A stretch of DNA of 44,886 nucleotides. It comes from Oscillospiraceae bacterium (lineage in GTDB: Bacteria > Bacillota > Clostridia > Oscillospirales > Ruminococcaceae). A program made the translations under genes and the position numbers. Below the pieces are notes generated by a model that did not search any database, was not told the origin of the DNA, and saw nothing but the letters and a program-made list of their open reading frames with translations. The stretch lies in contig JAFXIC010000018.1 of assembly GCA_017533485.1 (NCBI GenBank), positions 1 to 44,886 of the forward strand, written 5' to 3'. Shown piece by piece: positions 34,401 through 41,260 of the stretch (its first letter is position 1; every line of letters begins with the position of its first letter).

Positions 34401-35137
34401 AAAGCGCGAACCTCCATATCATCGGCAGAGGCAACCTCTCCATCAGCGTCAGTGAAGCCCGCAGCAGTGCCATCGGCTGTGACGTCGATTCCTGCTTCGG
34501 CAATATCTCGGTTGACCTGCTGGGCTGTCTCCAGATTACCTCCAACGGCGATCAGTGTATCGGCATCGGCGGCGGTACTGCCCGCGGTCAGAAGCTCTCT
34601 GTCTGCGGCACGAAGCTCTTCTTCCAGAACAGCGGCTTCGAAAGTATCGGCATCGGTGCGGAATGCGGTGACTGTGATATCACGCTCACCGGCTGTTCCC
34701 TCAATCTCGAATGCCGCATCGCAAGCGGTCTCGGTATCGGTATCGCACATGGTACCCCCAATATCAAGCTCAATACCGTAGACCTCGAAATGAACGGTTC
34801 CGGACGCAGTATCGCTGTCGTCGGCTCACTCCATGGCGGCGCGTTCATCTCTGCAAAGGACTGTGACGTAAAAACCGATATCAAGGCGCAGAATCTTACG
34901 GTCATCGGCTCGGATGACGGTGCGCCGACTATCACCATCAAGCAGAGCAATATTGACATCACCGGCGAAGGAAGCCGTGTACTCGACGTCGGAAGCGTTA
35001 CGAAGGACGCTGACCTCACACTCGCAGATACCTCCATTAAACTCCATGTCTGCTGTGATAATATGCTCCATCTCGCCGCACCCGATGAAAAACGCTTCTG
35101 CACAGGTCTCAAAGAGGAATTAAACGTAAATACATGA
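31418..35137 (+). CDS. Cytoplasmic LacI-sensor / GGDEF / EAL protein with beta-helix tail
   Basis: A 1239-residue protein with no signal peptide and no membrane helix. Residues about 5-275 form a LacI/GalR-type sugar-binding domain (PDAIVCADDTMAIACCSVLR, VPDDVIVTGLGG) without its usual DNA-binding headpiece. A linker domain (about 290-460) leads to GGDEF (about 465-610; RIGGDEF intact, no RxxD inhibitory site) and EAL (about 645-880; YEAL, INSIP, VEFTEQ, VDDYGTGYS, KIDRNLI, AEGVET, QG), so synthesis and hydrolysis of c-di-GMP are both possible on paper. The last ~320 residues are a Gly/Asn/Ile-rich repeat pattern typical of a right-handed parallel beta-helix (IGIGGGTA, IGIGAECGD, LGIGIAHG). 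This looks like a soluble receptor that adjusts c-di-GMP to a ligand. GGGGGG lies about 8 bases before the ATG. The stop overlaps plsY (ATGA). Confidence 0.9.
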   Translation: MLQGQKVIALCTAHLHNPETLESVQAFLTEAKLRGYAVLIFHSDVDAADSSACDMNSYSSYDLIPYAIVDAVVIMAETIHNQVVADAICTAARALRIPVLSYDGVLRDVHSVYCYPSQSFSALLDHIFTVHGCQKVDLITGVHGNYPSECMVVSYQESLRNHGLRFDPSRVEYGEYREKAAEAAAERLLAKDVPDAIVCADDTMAIACCSVLRRHGLHVPDDVIVTGLGGIVREQFHSPRLTTCVKDYERMTAALFDTAELLMADETDVALSCEIPAIVKNTESCGCEITELRDRNEPINFLYNRIQLSSAMEATQSRLLGKLMCREFPTVVDFLDVCADFLPNHAFLCLRDCIAHDASETILANFADSGELMNAVTVSKKEKRYSISARSQLIQELEPALARNGYILISSVFFHQETYGYYLYYGSRLSDNCFILPKLLHTIGFAIGTSLNAARLLHMNQRILTVSIHDSLTGMLNLNGGMRMLNEQIQNGADIERRLIMIVIGLRNLRQINSIFGHLEGDQALLGLSNAINDCIDSDVIASRIGGDEFMLAYFSTNFHADNSDALTSVLMNRLHSYNQVSGKSYSLDVTIGKVSSLVTPDLSLEGMLNEATELKDATRAQRRDDDHLPHASLHDDLAKKVEHILDKNLFTYYFQPIVSGRTGKIYAYEALMRTTGEYEISPLTVLQYATIMGRLYEIEWLTYCNVLRHIRENEAKFRNTKIFINSIPGHFITDTDFGRLRDLYSDLLPMLVVEFTEQAESDGEELKQMQNRCAVNGMEIAVDDYGTGYSNITNLLRYSPNYVKIDRNLISNIHEEPKKQHFVTNIIEFAHANGFRALAEGVETLEEMRAAIRFGVDLIQGNYTAEPSADPPGEIPAGTIAVIQKISSEAAKQFTRKTYMPNQRQTVKLSKLSAENYTDIFIAHSYVELIGDFDVTAGIAIKFKENINAHLVLQDIHLCATHPGPCIVLGKNSNITLEFRGDNRMDHGGIWVPESANLHIIGRGNLSISVSEARSSAIGCDVDSCFGNISVDLLGCLQITSNGDQCIGIGGGTARGQKLSVCGTKLFFQNSGFESIGIGAECGDCDITLTGCSLNLECRIASGLGIGIAHGTPNIKLNTVDLEMNGSGRSIAVVGSLHGGAFISAKDCDVKTDIKAQNLTVIGSDDGAPTITIKQSNIDITGEGSRVLDVGSVTKDADLTLADTSIKLHVCCDNMLHLAAPDEKRFCTGLKEELNVNT

Positions 35138-35754
35138 AACTGATTTTCTGGTATCTCACCGCAGCCGTCATCAGCTATCTCCTCGGCTGCATCAACACCG
35201 CTGCCATCATCGGCAGACGCAAAGGCTTCGATATCCGTGAAAAAGGCTCCGGAAACGCCGGCGCATCCAATGCCCTGATGACCATGGGAAAGGGTGCGGC
35301 GGTCTGTACCACTATCGTAGATATGCTAAAAGCCTTCCTCCCGGTATTCGCTGTACGCGTACTCATCCCCCAAGCCGCTTCCGTGCCTGCACTCGCGGTC
35401 TTTGTCGGCTGTATGGTTATGGTCGGTCATATCTTTCCGTTCTGGATGCAGTTCCGCGGCGGAAAAGGATTCGCTTCGATGCTCGGCTTTACGCTCGCAC
35501 TCGACTGGAAGCTGCTCATCGCATTCCTCCTGATTACCGGCGTACTCCTCCTCACAACAAAATTTATCGCGCTCGCTACCATTACCTGTGGGGCGATATT
35601 CCCGATTTACCGCGTGATCCTGACGCATTCGCTCCCCGAATTTATCCTCCTGCTCCTGATGTTCATCCTCATTCTCGTCAAGCATCTCCCCAATCTCAGG
35701 CGCATGAAAAATGGCAGCGAGTACAGTCTGGATGATGTCAAACACAAACCGTAA
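35134..35754 (+). CDS. plsY: Glycerol-3-phosphate acyltransferase PlsY
   Basis: A 206-residue polytopic membrane enzyme that uses acyl phosphate to acylate glycerol-3-phosphate, the first step of phospholipid synthesis. The conserved loops are present: GSGNAGASNALMTMGK (family usually GSGNPGATN), DMLKAFLPV, and GHIFPFWMQFRGGKGFAS. The ATG overlaps the stop of the c-di-GMP protein in ATGA, so expression of the two is tied. No partner plsX is in the window. A 15-bp terminator stem follows 100 bases downstream. Confidence 0.95.
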   Translation: MKLIFWYLTAAVISYLLGCINTAAIIGRRKGFDIREKGSGNAGASNALMTMGKGAAVCTTIVDMLKAFLPVFAVRVLIPQAASVPALAVFVGCMVMVGHIFPFWMQFRGGKGFASMLGFTLALDWKLLIAFLLITGVLLLTTKFIALATITCGAIFPIYRVILTHSLPEFILLLLMFILILVKHLPNLRRMKNGSEYSLDDVKHKP

Positions 35755-35854
35755 TCTTCGGTACAGCAAAAATAACACCCTGCCGTTTTTAGGTCGGTAC
35801 TCATAAAGAAGTTTTTCGAGAACTAATATGAAAGACCTATACAGCGGGCTATGA

Positions 35855-35897
35855 ACAGAACAGGCAGAGTCGAAAGCGGCTCTGCCTGTTCTGTGTT
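35855..35897 (+). terminator. Intrinsic terminator after plsY
   Basis: A perfect 15-bp stem, ACAGAACAGGCAGAG (35855-35869) with CTCTGCCTGTTCTGT (35880-35894), is followed by GTTTATT. Confidence 0.85.
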
Positions 35898-36021
35898 TAT
35901 TAGTAGACTTTTACTTGTTGATTTTCTTGACTATGATTCTATAAAAATCATGATTATTCTTTTTGAGATTGATTTTCAATATGTCTTGATGTAATAACTG
36001 CGGTTATATACTGTTCAGTGC

Positions 36022-36050
36022 TTGAACTATCGTTGTATCTGTGCTATAAT
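36022..36050 (+). promoter_or_regulatory. Promoter for the truncated response regulator
   Basis: TTGAAC (36022-36027), 17-base spacer, TATAAT (36045-36050). Confidence 0.7.
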
Positions 36051-36086
36051 AACAACAGCTTATATTTAGCAGAAAGGAAATGCTAT

Positions 36087-36296
36087 ATGTATAAGATCAT
36101 GATCGTGGAAGATGATGCATCACTTGCAAAAGCACTTCAAAAAACGATCTCAAGCTGGGATTATGATGTGCGGTGCGTAAAACGATTCGATGCTGTAACG
36201 GATGAGTGTCGGGAGATCGAACCGCATCTTGTTATCATGGACATTATGCTGCCGTTTTATAATGCCAAAGAGCCACTAAGTAACCCCACGCAATAG
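36087..36296 (+). pseudogene. Truncated response regulator receiver domain
   Basis: The ATG at 36087 (GAAAGGAA upstream) begins a receiver domain of the BceR/GraR/VraR type: MYKIMIVEDDASLAKALQKT, then the phospho-acceptor strand LVIMDIMLPFYN. After the acceptor Asp the homology stops and an unrelated tail AKEPLSNPTQ ends at 36296. A full regulator has about 220 residues; only 69 remain, with no second half of the receiver, no DNA-binding domain and no kinase partner. A deletion or insertion junction near 36262 is the likely cause. The promoter, ribosome site and a terminator at 36337 are intact, so a short product may still be made. Confidence 0.8.
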
Positions 36297-36336
36297 GCAG
36301 AATCAAATTCGATTACAACATATCAATTCATTGAAG

Positions 36337-36372
36337 AGAGCAGCGTTTTATTCAGAAACGTTGCTCTTTTTG
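36337..36372 (+). terminator. Intrinsic terminator after the truncated regulator
   Basis: AGAGCAGCGTTT (36337-36348) pairs with AAACGTTGCTCT (36356-36367, one G.T wobble), followed by TTTTTG. Confidence 0.85.
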
Positions 36373-36394
36373 AATTATTTGCAAATTTGAATAT

Positions 36395-36450
36395 TTTACT
36401 TGGAATTAACATAGAGGTGATTGCAGATTTAATTTGAGCATCATTATAAT
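36395..36450 (+). promoter_or_regulatory. Pho-box promoter P1 of the pst operon
   Basis: TTTACT (36395-36400) and TTAACA (36406-36411) are 11 bases apart, the half-site period of PhoP boxes in Firmicutes. A TATAAT -10 starts at 36445, 39 bases after the TTAACA start; a second overlapping TATAAT begins at 36450. The box is flanked by AATTAACATAGA, shared with P2. There is no good -35, as expected for an activated promoter. Confidence 0.6.
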
Positions 36451-36510
36451 ATAATGTTACTGTATCAGGCTTAAACTGCACATTTACACTCCTTCCGAAA
36501 AAATGCTTGC

Positions 36511-36566
36511 TTTACCTACAATTAACATAGAAAAGGTATCGGAATTTACATTGAAAATGTTATACT
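36511..36566 (+). promoter_or_regulatory. Pho-box promoter P2 of the pst operon
   Basis: TTTACC (36511-36516) and TTAACA (36522-36527) are 11 bases apart, with a further TTTACA at 36545-36550. The -10 TATACT starts at 36561, again 39 bases after the TTAACA start. 17 of 20 bases of the box match P1. The 309 bases between the truncated regulator and pstS hold only the terminator and these two promoters. Confidence 0.65.
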
Positions 36567-36605
36567 TATATCACCGAAAGGAAATATTCAACAGGAGTGA
36601 TTATT

Positions 36606-37415
36606 GTGAGTAAGAAAAAGGTTTTAGCAAGTGTATTGGTGTTGCTTATGGGAATGAATGCAACCGGATGCGGAAAGAAAAAAGATCAGACAGTCTCGAC
36701 AGACGGCTCAACATCAATGGAAAAGGTCATTGGTTATCTGAGTGAAGCTTATATGGAAGAAAACAGCAACACAAAGGTAACTTACAATCCGACAGGTTCT
36801 GGTGCTGGCATCAAAGCAGTACAGGAAGGACGCTGTGATATCGGACTTTCCAGCCGTGATCTGAAAGATGATGAAACGGCAGAACTGAATGCGGAAGTTG
36901 TAGTGATAGACGGTATCGCAGTTATCGTCAACAACTCGAATCCCGTAGAAGACCTTGATGTTGCTGAGATTGCAAAGATCTATACCGGCGAGTTTACAAA
37001 CTGGAATGAGCTTGGTGGTTCCGATTCTCCTATTGTCTGCATCGGACGAGAAGCGGCTTCAGGAACAAGAGACGGTTTTGAATCCGTTACTGGTACTGCC
37101 GATAACTGCAAATATGCACAAGAGCTGACATCTACGGGTGATGTGATCCAGACGGTATCTTCTAACCCGAATGCTATTGGCTATGCTTCTATCGCATCTG
37201 TCGGTGATTCGGTCAAAACCGTTTCCGTAGACGGAGTATTACCTACTGAGGATACCGTTCTCAATGGCAGTTATAGCATTCAGCGTAATTTCGTTCTTGT
37301 AACTAAAAAGGATAAGGAACTTTCTGAATCAGCAAAGGATTTCTATGATTTTTGTATGAGTGATAAAGCTGCTGATTATATCCGTAAAGCAGGAGCAGTT
37401 CCTGCAAAGAAATGA
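36606..37415 (+). CDS. pstS: Phosphate-binding lipoprotein PstS
   Basis: A 269-residue PBP-like lipoprotein. A signal peptide ends in the lipobox NATGC (Cys22 acylated, by Lgt). Phosphate-contacting segments are GSTSMEKVIG, TGSGAGIKA and REAASGTRDGFE, as in PstS of Gram-positives. It captures phosphate outside the membrane for PstCAB. I choose the GTG at 36606, 8 bases after AGGAG; a GTG at 36597 overlaps that site. It is the first gene of pstSCAB-phoU-phoB-phoR, 9 bases ahead of pstC and behind two Pho-box promoters. Confidence 0.95.
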   Translation: MSKKKVLASVLVLLMGMNATGCGKKKDQTVSTDGSTSMEKVIGYLSEAYMEENSNTKVTYNPTGSGAGIKAVQEGRCDIGLSSRDLKDDETAELNAEVVVIDGIAVIVNNSNPVEDLDVAEIAKIYTGEFTNWNELGGSDSPIVCIGREAASGTRDGFESVTGTADNCKYAQELTSTGDVIQTVSSNPNAIGYASIASVGDSVKTVSVDGVLPTEDTVLNGSYSIQRNFVLVTKKDKELSESAKDFYDFCMSDKAADYIRKAGAVPAKK

Positions 37416-37424
37416 GAGAGCGGC

Positions 37425-38288
37425 ATGAAAAAGAATAAGATAGTGGACATTGCAATGAGATGGCTGTTTACAGTCTGCGGATTTCTTTCGATCATATTTG
37501 TAATAGTTATCACTGCATTTCTTGTAAGTTCAGGAGTGCCTGCCATCGGAGAGATCGGTATTAGGGAATTTCTGCTCGGTACAACATGGGCATCGACCGC
37601 TAAAAATCCCGAATACGGTATCCTGCCGTTTATATTATCATCGGTATACGGAACATTCGGGGCAATACTGATCGGCGTTCCCTTTGGCGTATTGTGTGCA
37701 GTGTTCCTTGCAAAATCGTCAAGCAGAAAAGCTTCGTCTGTATTTTCTTCGGTCATTGAGCTGATGTCGGGTATACCTTCGGTCGTTTACGGACTTGTAG
37801 GAATGATCGTGATCGTACCTAACGTAAGAGAATTATTTGGTCTTCCGGACGGCGCAAATCTTTTTTCAGCGATCATCGTGCTTGCGATCATGATACTGCC
37901 CTCGGTCATCTCCATATCGCAGACGGCGATACAAGCAGTTCCGCATGAATATGAAGAAGCATCTCTTGCACTTGGTGCTACAAAGACCGAAACGATCTTC
38001 AAAGTGACGCTGCCGGCAGCAAAAAGCGGTATCCTCGCATCTATTGTACTTGGCATCGGCAGAGCATTGGGTGAAGCAATGGCGGTCATGATGGTTGCAG
38101 GAAATGTTGCGAATATGCCGTCGCTGTTCAAAAGCGTGCGTTTCCTTACAACAGCAGTCGCAAGTGAAATGTCGTATTCTTCGGGGTTACAGCGTCAGGC
38201 ACTGTTCTCGATCGCACTTGTTCTGTTCATATTCATTCTGCTGATAAATATCATACTGAACTTTGTGGTCAAGAGGGAAAGGAAGTGA
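37425..38288 (+). CDS. pstC: Phosphate ABC transporter permease PstC
   Basis: A 287-residue inner permease with six membrane helices. The cytoplasmic coupling loop EYEEASLALGATKTETIFKV is the EAA-type contact to PstB, preceded by MSGIPSVVYGLVGM, typical of PstC. It forms the phosphate channel with PstA. It starts 9 bases after pstS (GAGAGCGG before the ATG) and ends 4 bases before pstA. Confidence 0.96.
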   Translation: MKKNKIVDIAMRWLFTVCGFLSIIFVIVITAFLVSSGVPAIGEIGIREFLLGTTWASTAKNPEYGILPFILSSVYGTFGAILIGVPFGVLCAVFLAKSSSRKASSVFSSVIELMSGIPSVVYGLVGMIVIVPNVRELFGLPDGANLFSAIIVLAIMILPSVISISQTAIQAVPHEYEEASLALGATKTETIFKVTLPAAKSGILASIVLGIGRALGEAMAVMMVAGNVANMPSLFKSVRFLTTAVASEMSYSSGLQRQALFSIALVLFIFILLINIILNFVVKRERK

Positions 38289-38292
38289 GGTC

Positions 38293-39159
38293 ATGCGTGA
38301 AAAAATATCTGCAAAGCGAAGGATCATAAATGCTATCCTGAATTCGCTTGTATTTTCTGCTGCTCTCATCATTTTCGTTCTCGTTATCCTTATGGCGGGC
38401 TACATACTGTTCAGAGGGCTTCCGCATATCACGGGAGAATTTCTCACAACAAAGCCAAGTATGTTAAGAGAAACAGTCGGCATATTGCCAAATATCCTTA
38501 ATACGATTTATATCATCATCATAACAATTATGATCGTTCTTCCGCTTGGTGTAGGCGGTGCTGTCTATTTACAGGAATACGCTTCCAACAAGAAAGCTGT
38601 GAAAGTCATTGAGCTTGCAACAGAAACGCTTGCAGGCATACCGTCTATCATCTACGGACTCGTAGGTATGCTGATCTTTGTGCAGTTCTTCACATTGGGT
38701 ACGAGCCTGATTGCAGGTGCGCTGACGCTTGTTATCATGACATTACCGACCGTGATACGCACAACACAGGAAAGTCTGAAAACCGTACCTCAGAGCTACA
38801 GAGAAGGTGCATTTGCTCTCGGTGCGGGAAAATGGTATATGATACGTACCGTTGTCCTTCCTTCGGCGGTTGACGGTATCATAACAGGCTGTATACTTGC
38901 GATCGGAAGGATCACAGGCGAAAGCGCGGCATTGCTGTTCACGGCAGGAATGGCAAATGAATTGCTGTCACCGCTCGATGCGGTCCAGTCCGATAACGCA
39001 GGCTCAACGCTTACGGTTTCATTGTATATGTATGCAAAGGAACGAGGAGATTTTGAAACAGCTTTTGCTGTTGCGGCAGTCCTGCTGTTTATTTCCGTAA
39101 TCATAAATGTATCCGTAAAAATAGCAAAGAATAAATTTAAGAGAGGAGAGGAAAAATGA
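38293..39159 (+). CDS. pstA: Phosphate ABC transporter permease PstA
   Basis: A 288-residue partner of PstC with six membrane helices, the conserved [14 protein letters not shown] and the coupling loop [20 protein letters not shown]. The ATG at 38293 is preceded by GAGGTC and lies 4 bases after pstC; an earlier in-frame codon would overlap pstC with no ribosome site. Its stop overlaps the pstB start (ATGA). Confidence 0.96.
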   Translation: MREKISAKRRIINAILNSLVFSAALIIFVLVILMAGYILFRGLPHITGEFLTTKPSMLRETVGILPNILNTIYIIIITIMIVLPLGVGGAVYLQEYASNKKAVKVIELATETLAGIPSIIYGLVGMLIFVQFFTLGTSLIAGALTLVIMTLPTVIRTTQESLKTVPQSYREGAFALGAGKWYMIRTVVLPSAVDGIITGCILAIGRITGESAALLFTAGMANELLSPLDAVQSDNAGSTLTVSLYMYAKERGDFETAFAVAAVLLFISVIINVSVKIAKNKFKRGEEK

Positions 39160-39917
39160 GAGGTGACGGAATAAAACTTGAAGCTCATGACCTGAACCTT
39201 TGGTATGGTGAAAACCATGCGCTGAAAGGTATCAATATATCCCTGCCCGATAAGATGATTACCGCATTGATCGGACCTTCAGGGTGCGGTAAATCCACAT
39301 TTCTTCGTTCCCTCAACCGAATGAACGATCTTGTGGAAGGCTGCCGTATCGAAGGTGTGATAACGCTGGGCGGTACAGATATTTACAAGGATATGGACGT
39401 TAATATCCTTCGCAAGCGGGTAGGAATGGTTTTTCAGAAGCCCAATCCTTTTCCGATGAGTATTTATGATAATATCGCTTACGGTCCGAGGATACACGGA
39501 ATAAAGTCCAGAGTCAGGCTTGATGAGATAGTAGAAGATTCACTGAAAAAAGCTGCTCTTTGGGAGGAATGTAAGGACAGGCTCAAAAAATCGGCGCTTG
39601 GTATGAGCGGCGGACAGCAGCAGAGACTTTGTATTGCGAGAGCCCTTGCAGTTGAACCGGATATCCTTCTTATGGATGAACCCACATCGGCACTTGACCC
39701 AATTTCCACATCAAGGATAGAAGATCTTGCGGTCGAACTCAGAAAAAAATACACGATCATCATGGTCACACATAATATGCAGCAAGCAGCAAGAATATCC
39801 GATAAGACAGCCTTTTTCCTTATGGGTGAGATCGTGGAATTCAATGAGACCGATAGAGTGTTTTCAAGTCCCGATGATAAAAGGACAGAGGATTACATTT
39901 CAGGAAGGTTTGGTTAA
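39156..39917 (+). CDS. pstB: Phosphate ABC transporter ATPase PstB
   Basis: A 253-residue ATPase with Walker [11 protein letters not shown]-loop [18 protein letters not shown] (the PstB-specific form), signature [10 protein letters not shown], Walker [13 protein letters not shown] and switch His in [13 protein letters not shown]. It drives uptake through PstCA. Length is normal for the family. The start overlaps pstA by ATGA with GAGAGGAGAGG upstream; phoU begins 1 base after the stop. Confidence 0.97.
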   Translation: MRGDGIKLEAHDLNLWYGENHALKGINISLPDKMITALIGPSGCGKSTFLRSLNRMNDLVEGCRIEGVITLGGTDIYKDMDVNILRKRVGMVFQKPNPFPMSIYDNIAYGPRIHGIKSRVRLDEIVEDSLKKAALWEECKDRLKKSALGMSGGQQQRLCIARALAVEPDILLMDEPTSALDPISTSRIEDLAVELRKKYTIIMVTHNMQQAARISDKTAFFLMGEIVEFNETDRVFSSPDDKRTEDYISGRFG

Positions 39918-39918
39918 T

Positions 39919-40563
39919 ATGCGTGAAAAATTTGAAACAGAGCTTGTAAAGCTGAATAATGCTCTTGTAGAAATGGGCGCTTTATGTGAAGATGCCATAA
40001 GCTGTGCTGTCAAGTATCTTCTGGACAGAGATGAACAGATGAAAGAAAGCTCGGTCAAAGCAGAGAAGCTGATAGACAATAAGGAACGTGAAATTGAATC
40101 CATGTGTATGAGATTGCTCATTCATCAGCAGCCTGTCGCTACGGATTTCCGTATGGTAACATCAGCGCTGAAAATGTTAACCGATCTGGAGCGTATCGGA
40201 GATCAGGCATCTGATATTGTTGAGATCGCCGATTATGTAACAGCAGATATGACATTCAGGACAGATATAAAAGAAATGGCAGAGAATACGGTAAGAATGG
40301 TGACAAACAGCATTGATTCATTTGTGAAGAAGGATATTTCAATTGCAGATTCGGTCATCAGGATGGACGACACCGTTGACGCTCTTTTCGATAAAGTGAA
40401 ATCTGAGATCATGAGTATCGTCAGTGCCGAAAGCAATAACGCCGAATGTCTTCTCGATCTTCTCATGATCGCAAAGTATTTTGAAAGGATAGGCGATCAT
40501 TCCGAGAATATAGCCGAATGGGTGATCTTTGCGGTAACAGGAAAGCATAATGAACGATACTGA
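39919..40563 (+). CDS. phoU: Phosphate signalling protein PhoU
   Basis: A 214-residue all-helical protein with two PhoU repeats. The metal-binding segments are DLERIGDQASDI (repeat 1) and YFERIGDHSENIAEW (repeat 2), and MRLLIHQQPVATDFR is conserved. It links PstSCAB activity to the PhoR kinase and limits signalling when phosphate is ample. The ATG at 39919 begins 1 base after pstB; long in-frame upstream codons lie inside pstB. Confidence 0.95.
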   Translation: MREKFETELVKLNNALVEMGALCEDAISCAVKYLLDRDEQMKESSVKAEKLIDNKEREIESMCMRLLIHQQPVATDFRMVTSALKMLTDLERIGDQASDIVEIADYVTADMTFRTDIKEMAENTVRMVTNSIDSFVKKDISIADSVIRMDDTVDALFDKVKSEIMSIVSAESNNAECLLDLLMIAKYFERIGDHSENIAEWVIFAVTGKHNERY

Positions 40564-40576
40564 TGAGGCGAAAAAG

Positions 40577-41260
40577 ATGGATAAAATATATATAGTAGAA
40601 GATGATGACAATATAAGAAAGCTTGTCTGCTATGCCCTTAAAAAAGAAGGCTACTCTGTTAAGGATTTCTCACGTCCGAGTGAACTGCGCAAGGCTTTAC
40701 CAACTGAACAGCCCGATCTTATTCTTTTGGACATCATGCTGCCCGAGGAAGACGGTCTGTCAATTCTGAAAAGTTTGCGGAAAACAAATGAAATGCTCCC
40801 CATAATCATGCTGACTGCGAAAGACAGTGAGTATGACAAAGTCACTGGACTTGATATGGGAGCAGATGATTACATTTCAAAACCGTTCGGTATGACTGAA
40901 CTTATATCAAGAATTAAAGCTGTACTGAGAAGAACCCGACAAATGAATTTTCAAGACAAAGAAGAATTCAATATAGGCTGTTTATCGGTCAGCATAAAAA
41001 AACATACTGTTTTTGTTGACGGCAGTGAGGTCACGCTTTCCTTCAAGGAGTTTTCCATACTTTCCATTCTGCTAAGTGCCAATGGAAATGTAGTCAGCCG
41101 TGAAGAATTATTTGCAAAGGTATGGCAGGATTACTACGGTGAATCCAGAACTCTTGATGTGCATATCCGAAATCTCAGGGCAAAGCTCGCAGAGGCGGGA
41201 CAGTATATCCGGACCGTAAAAAATGTTGGATATAAAATTGGAGGTGACAATATTGGTTAA
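40577..41260 (+). CDS. phoB: OmpR-family phosphate response regulator PhoB/PhoP
   Basis: A 227-residue regulator: receiver (about 1-120; EDD near 8-10, phospho-acceptor D52 in LLDIMLP, Lys in YISKPF) and a winged-helix DNA-binding domain (about 130-225; LSFKEFSILSILL, DVHIRNLRAKL, VKNVGYKIG). It should bind the boxes upstream of pstS and so control its own operon. I start at the ATG at 40577 (MDKIYIVEDD) with GAGG 8 bases upstream; an in-frame ATG at 40550 overlaps phoU. phoR overlaps its end. Confidence 0.93.
   Translation: MDKIYIVEDDDNIRKLVCYALKKEGYSVKDFSRPSELRKALPTEQPDLILLDIMLPEEDGLSILKSLRKTNEMLPIIMLTAKDSEYDKVTGLDMGADDYISKPFGMTELISRIKAVLRRTRQMNFQDKEEFNIGCLSVSIKKHTVFVDGSEVTLSFKEFSILSILLSANGNVVSREELFAKVWQDYYGESRTLDVHIRNLRAKLAEAGQYIRTVKNVGYKIGGDNIG

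Larger units (their letters stand above)
35755..36086. other. Intergenic region at the change in codon use
   Basis: 332 bases without a gene. It contains the terminator at 35855-35897 and the promoter at 36022-36050. The part from about 35898 to 36020 is AT-rich with no recognisable element. Downstream genes use noticeably more AGA/AGG, ATA and CTT codons than those upstream. Confidence 0.5.
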
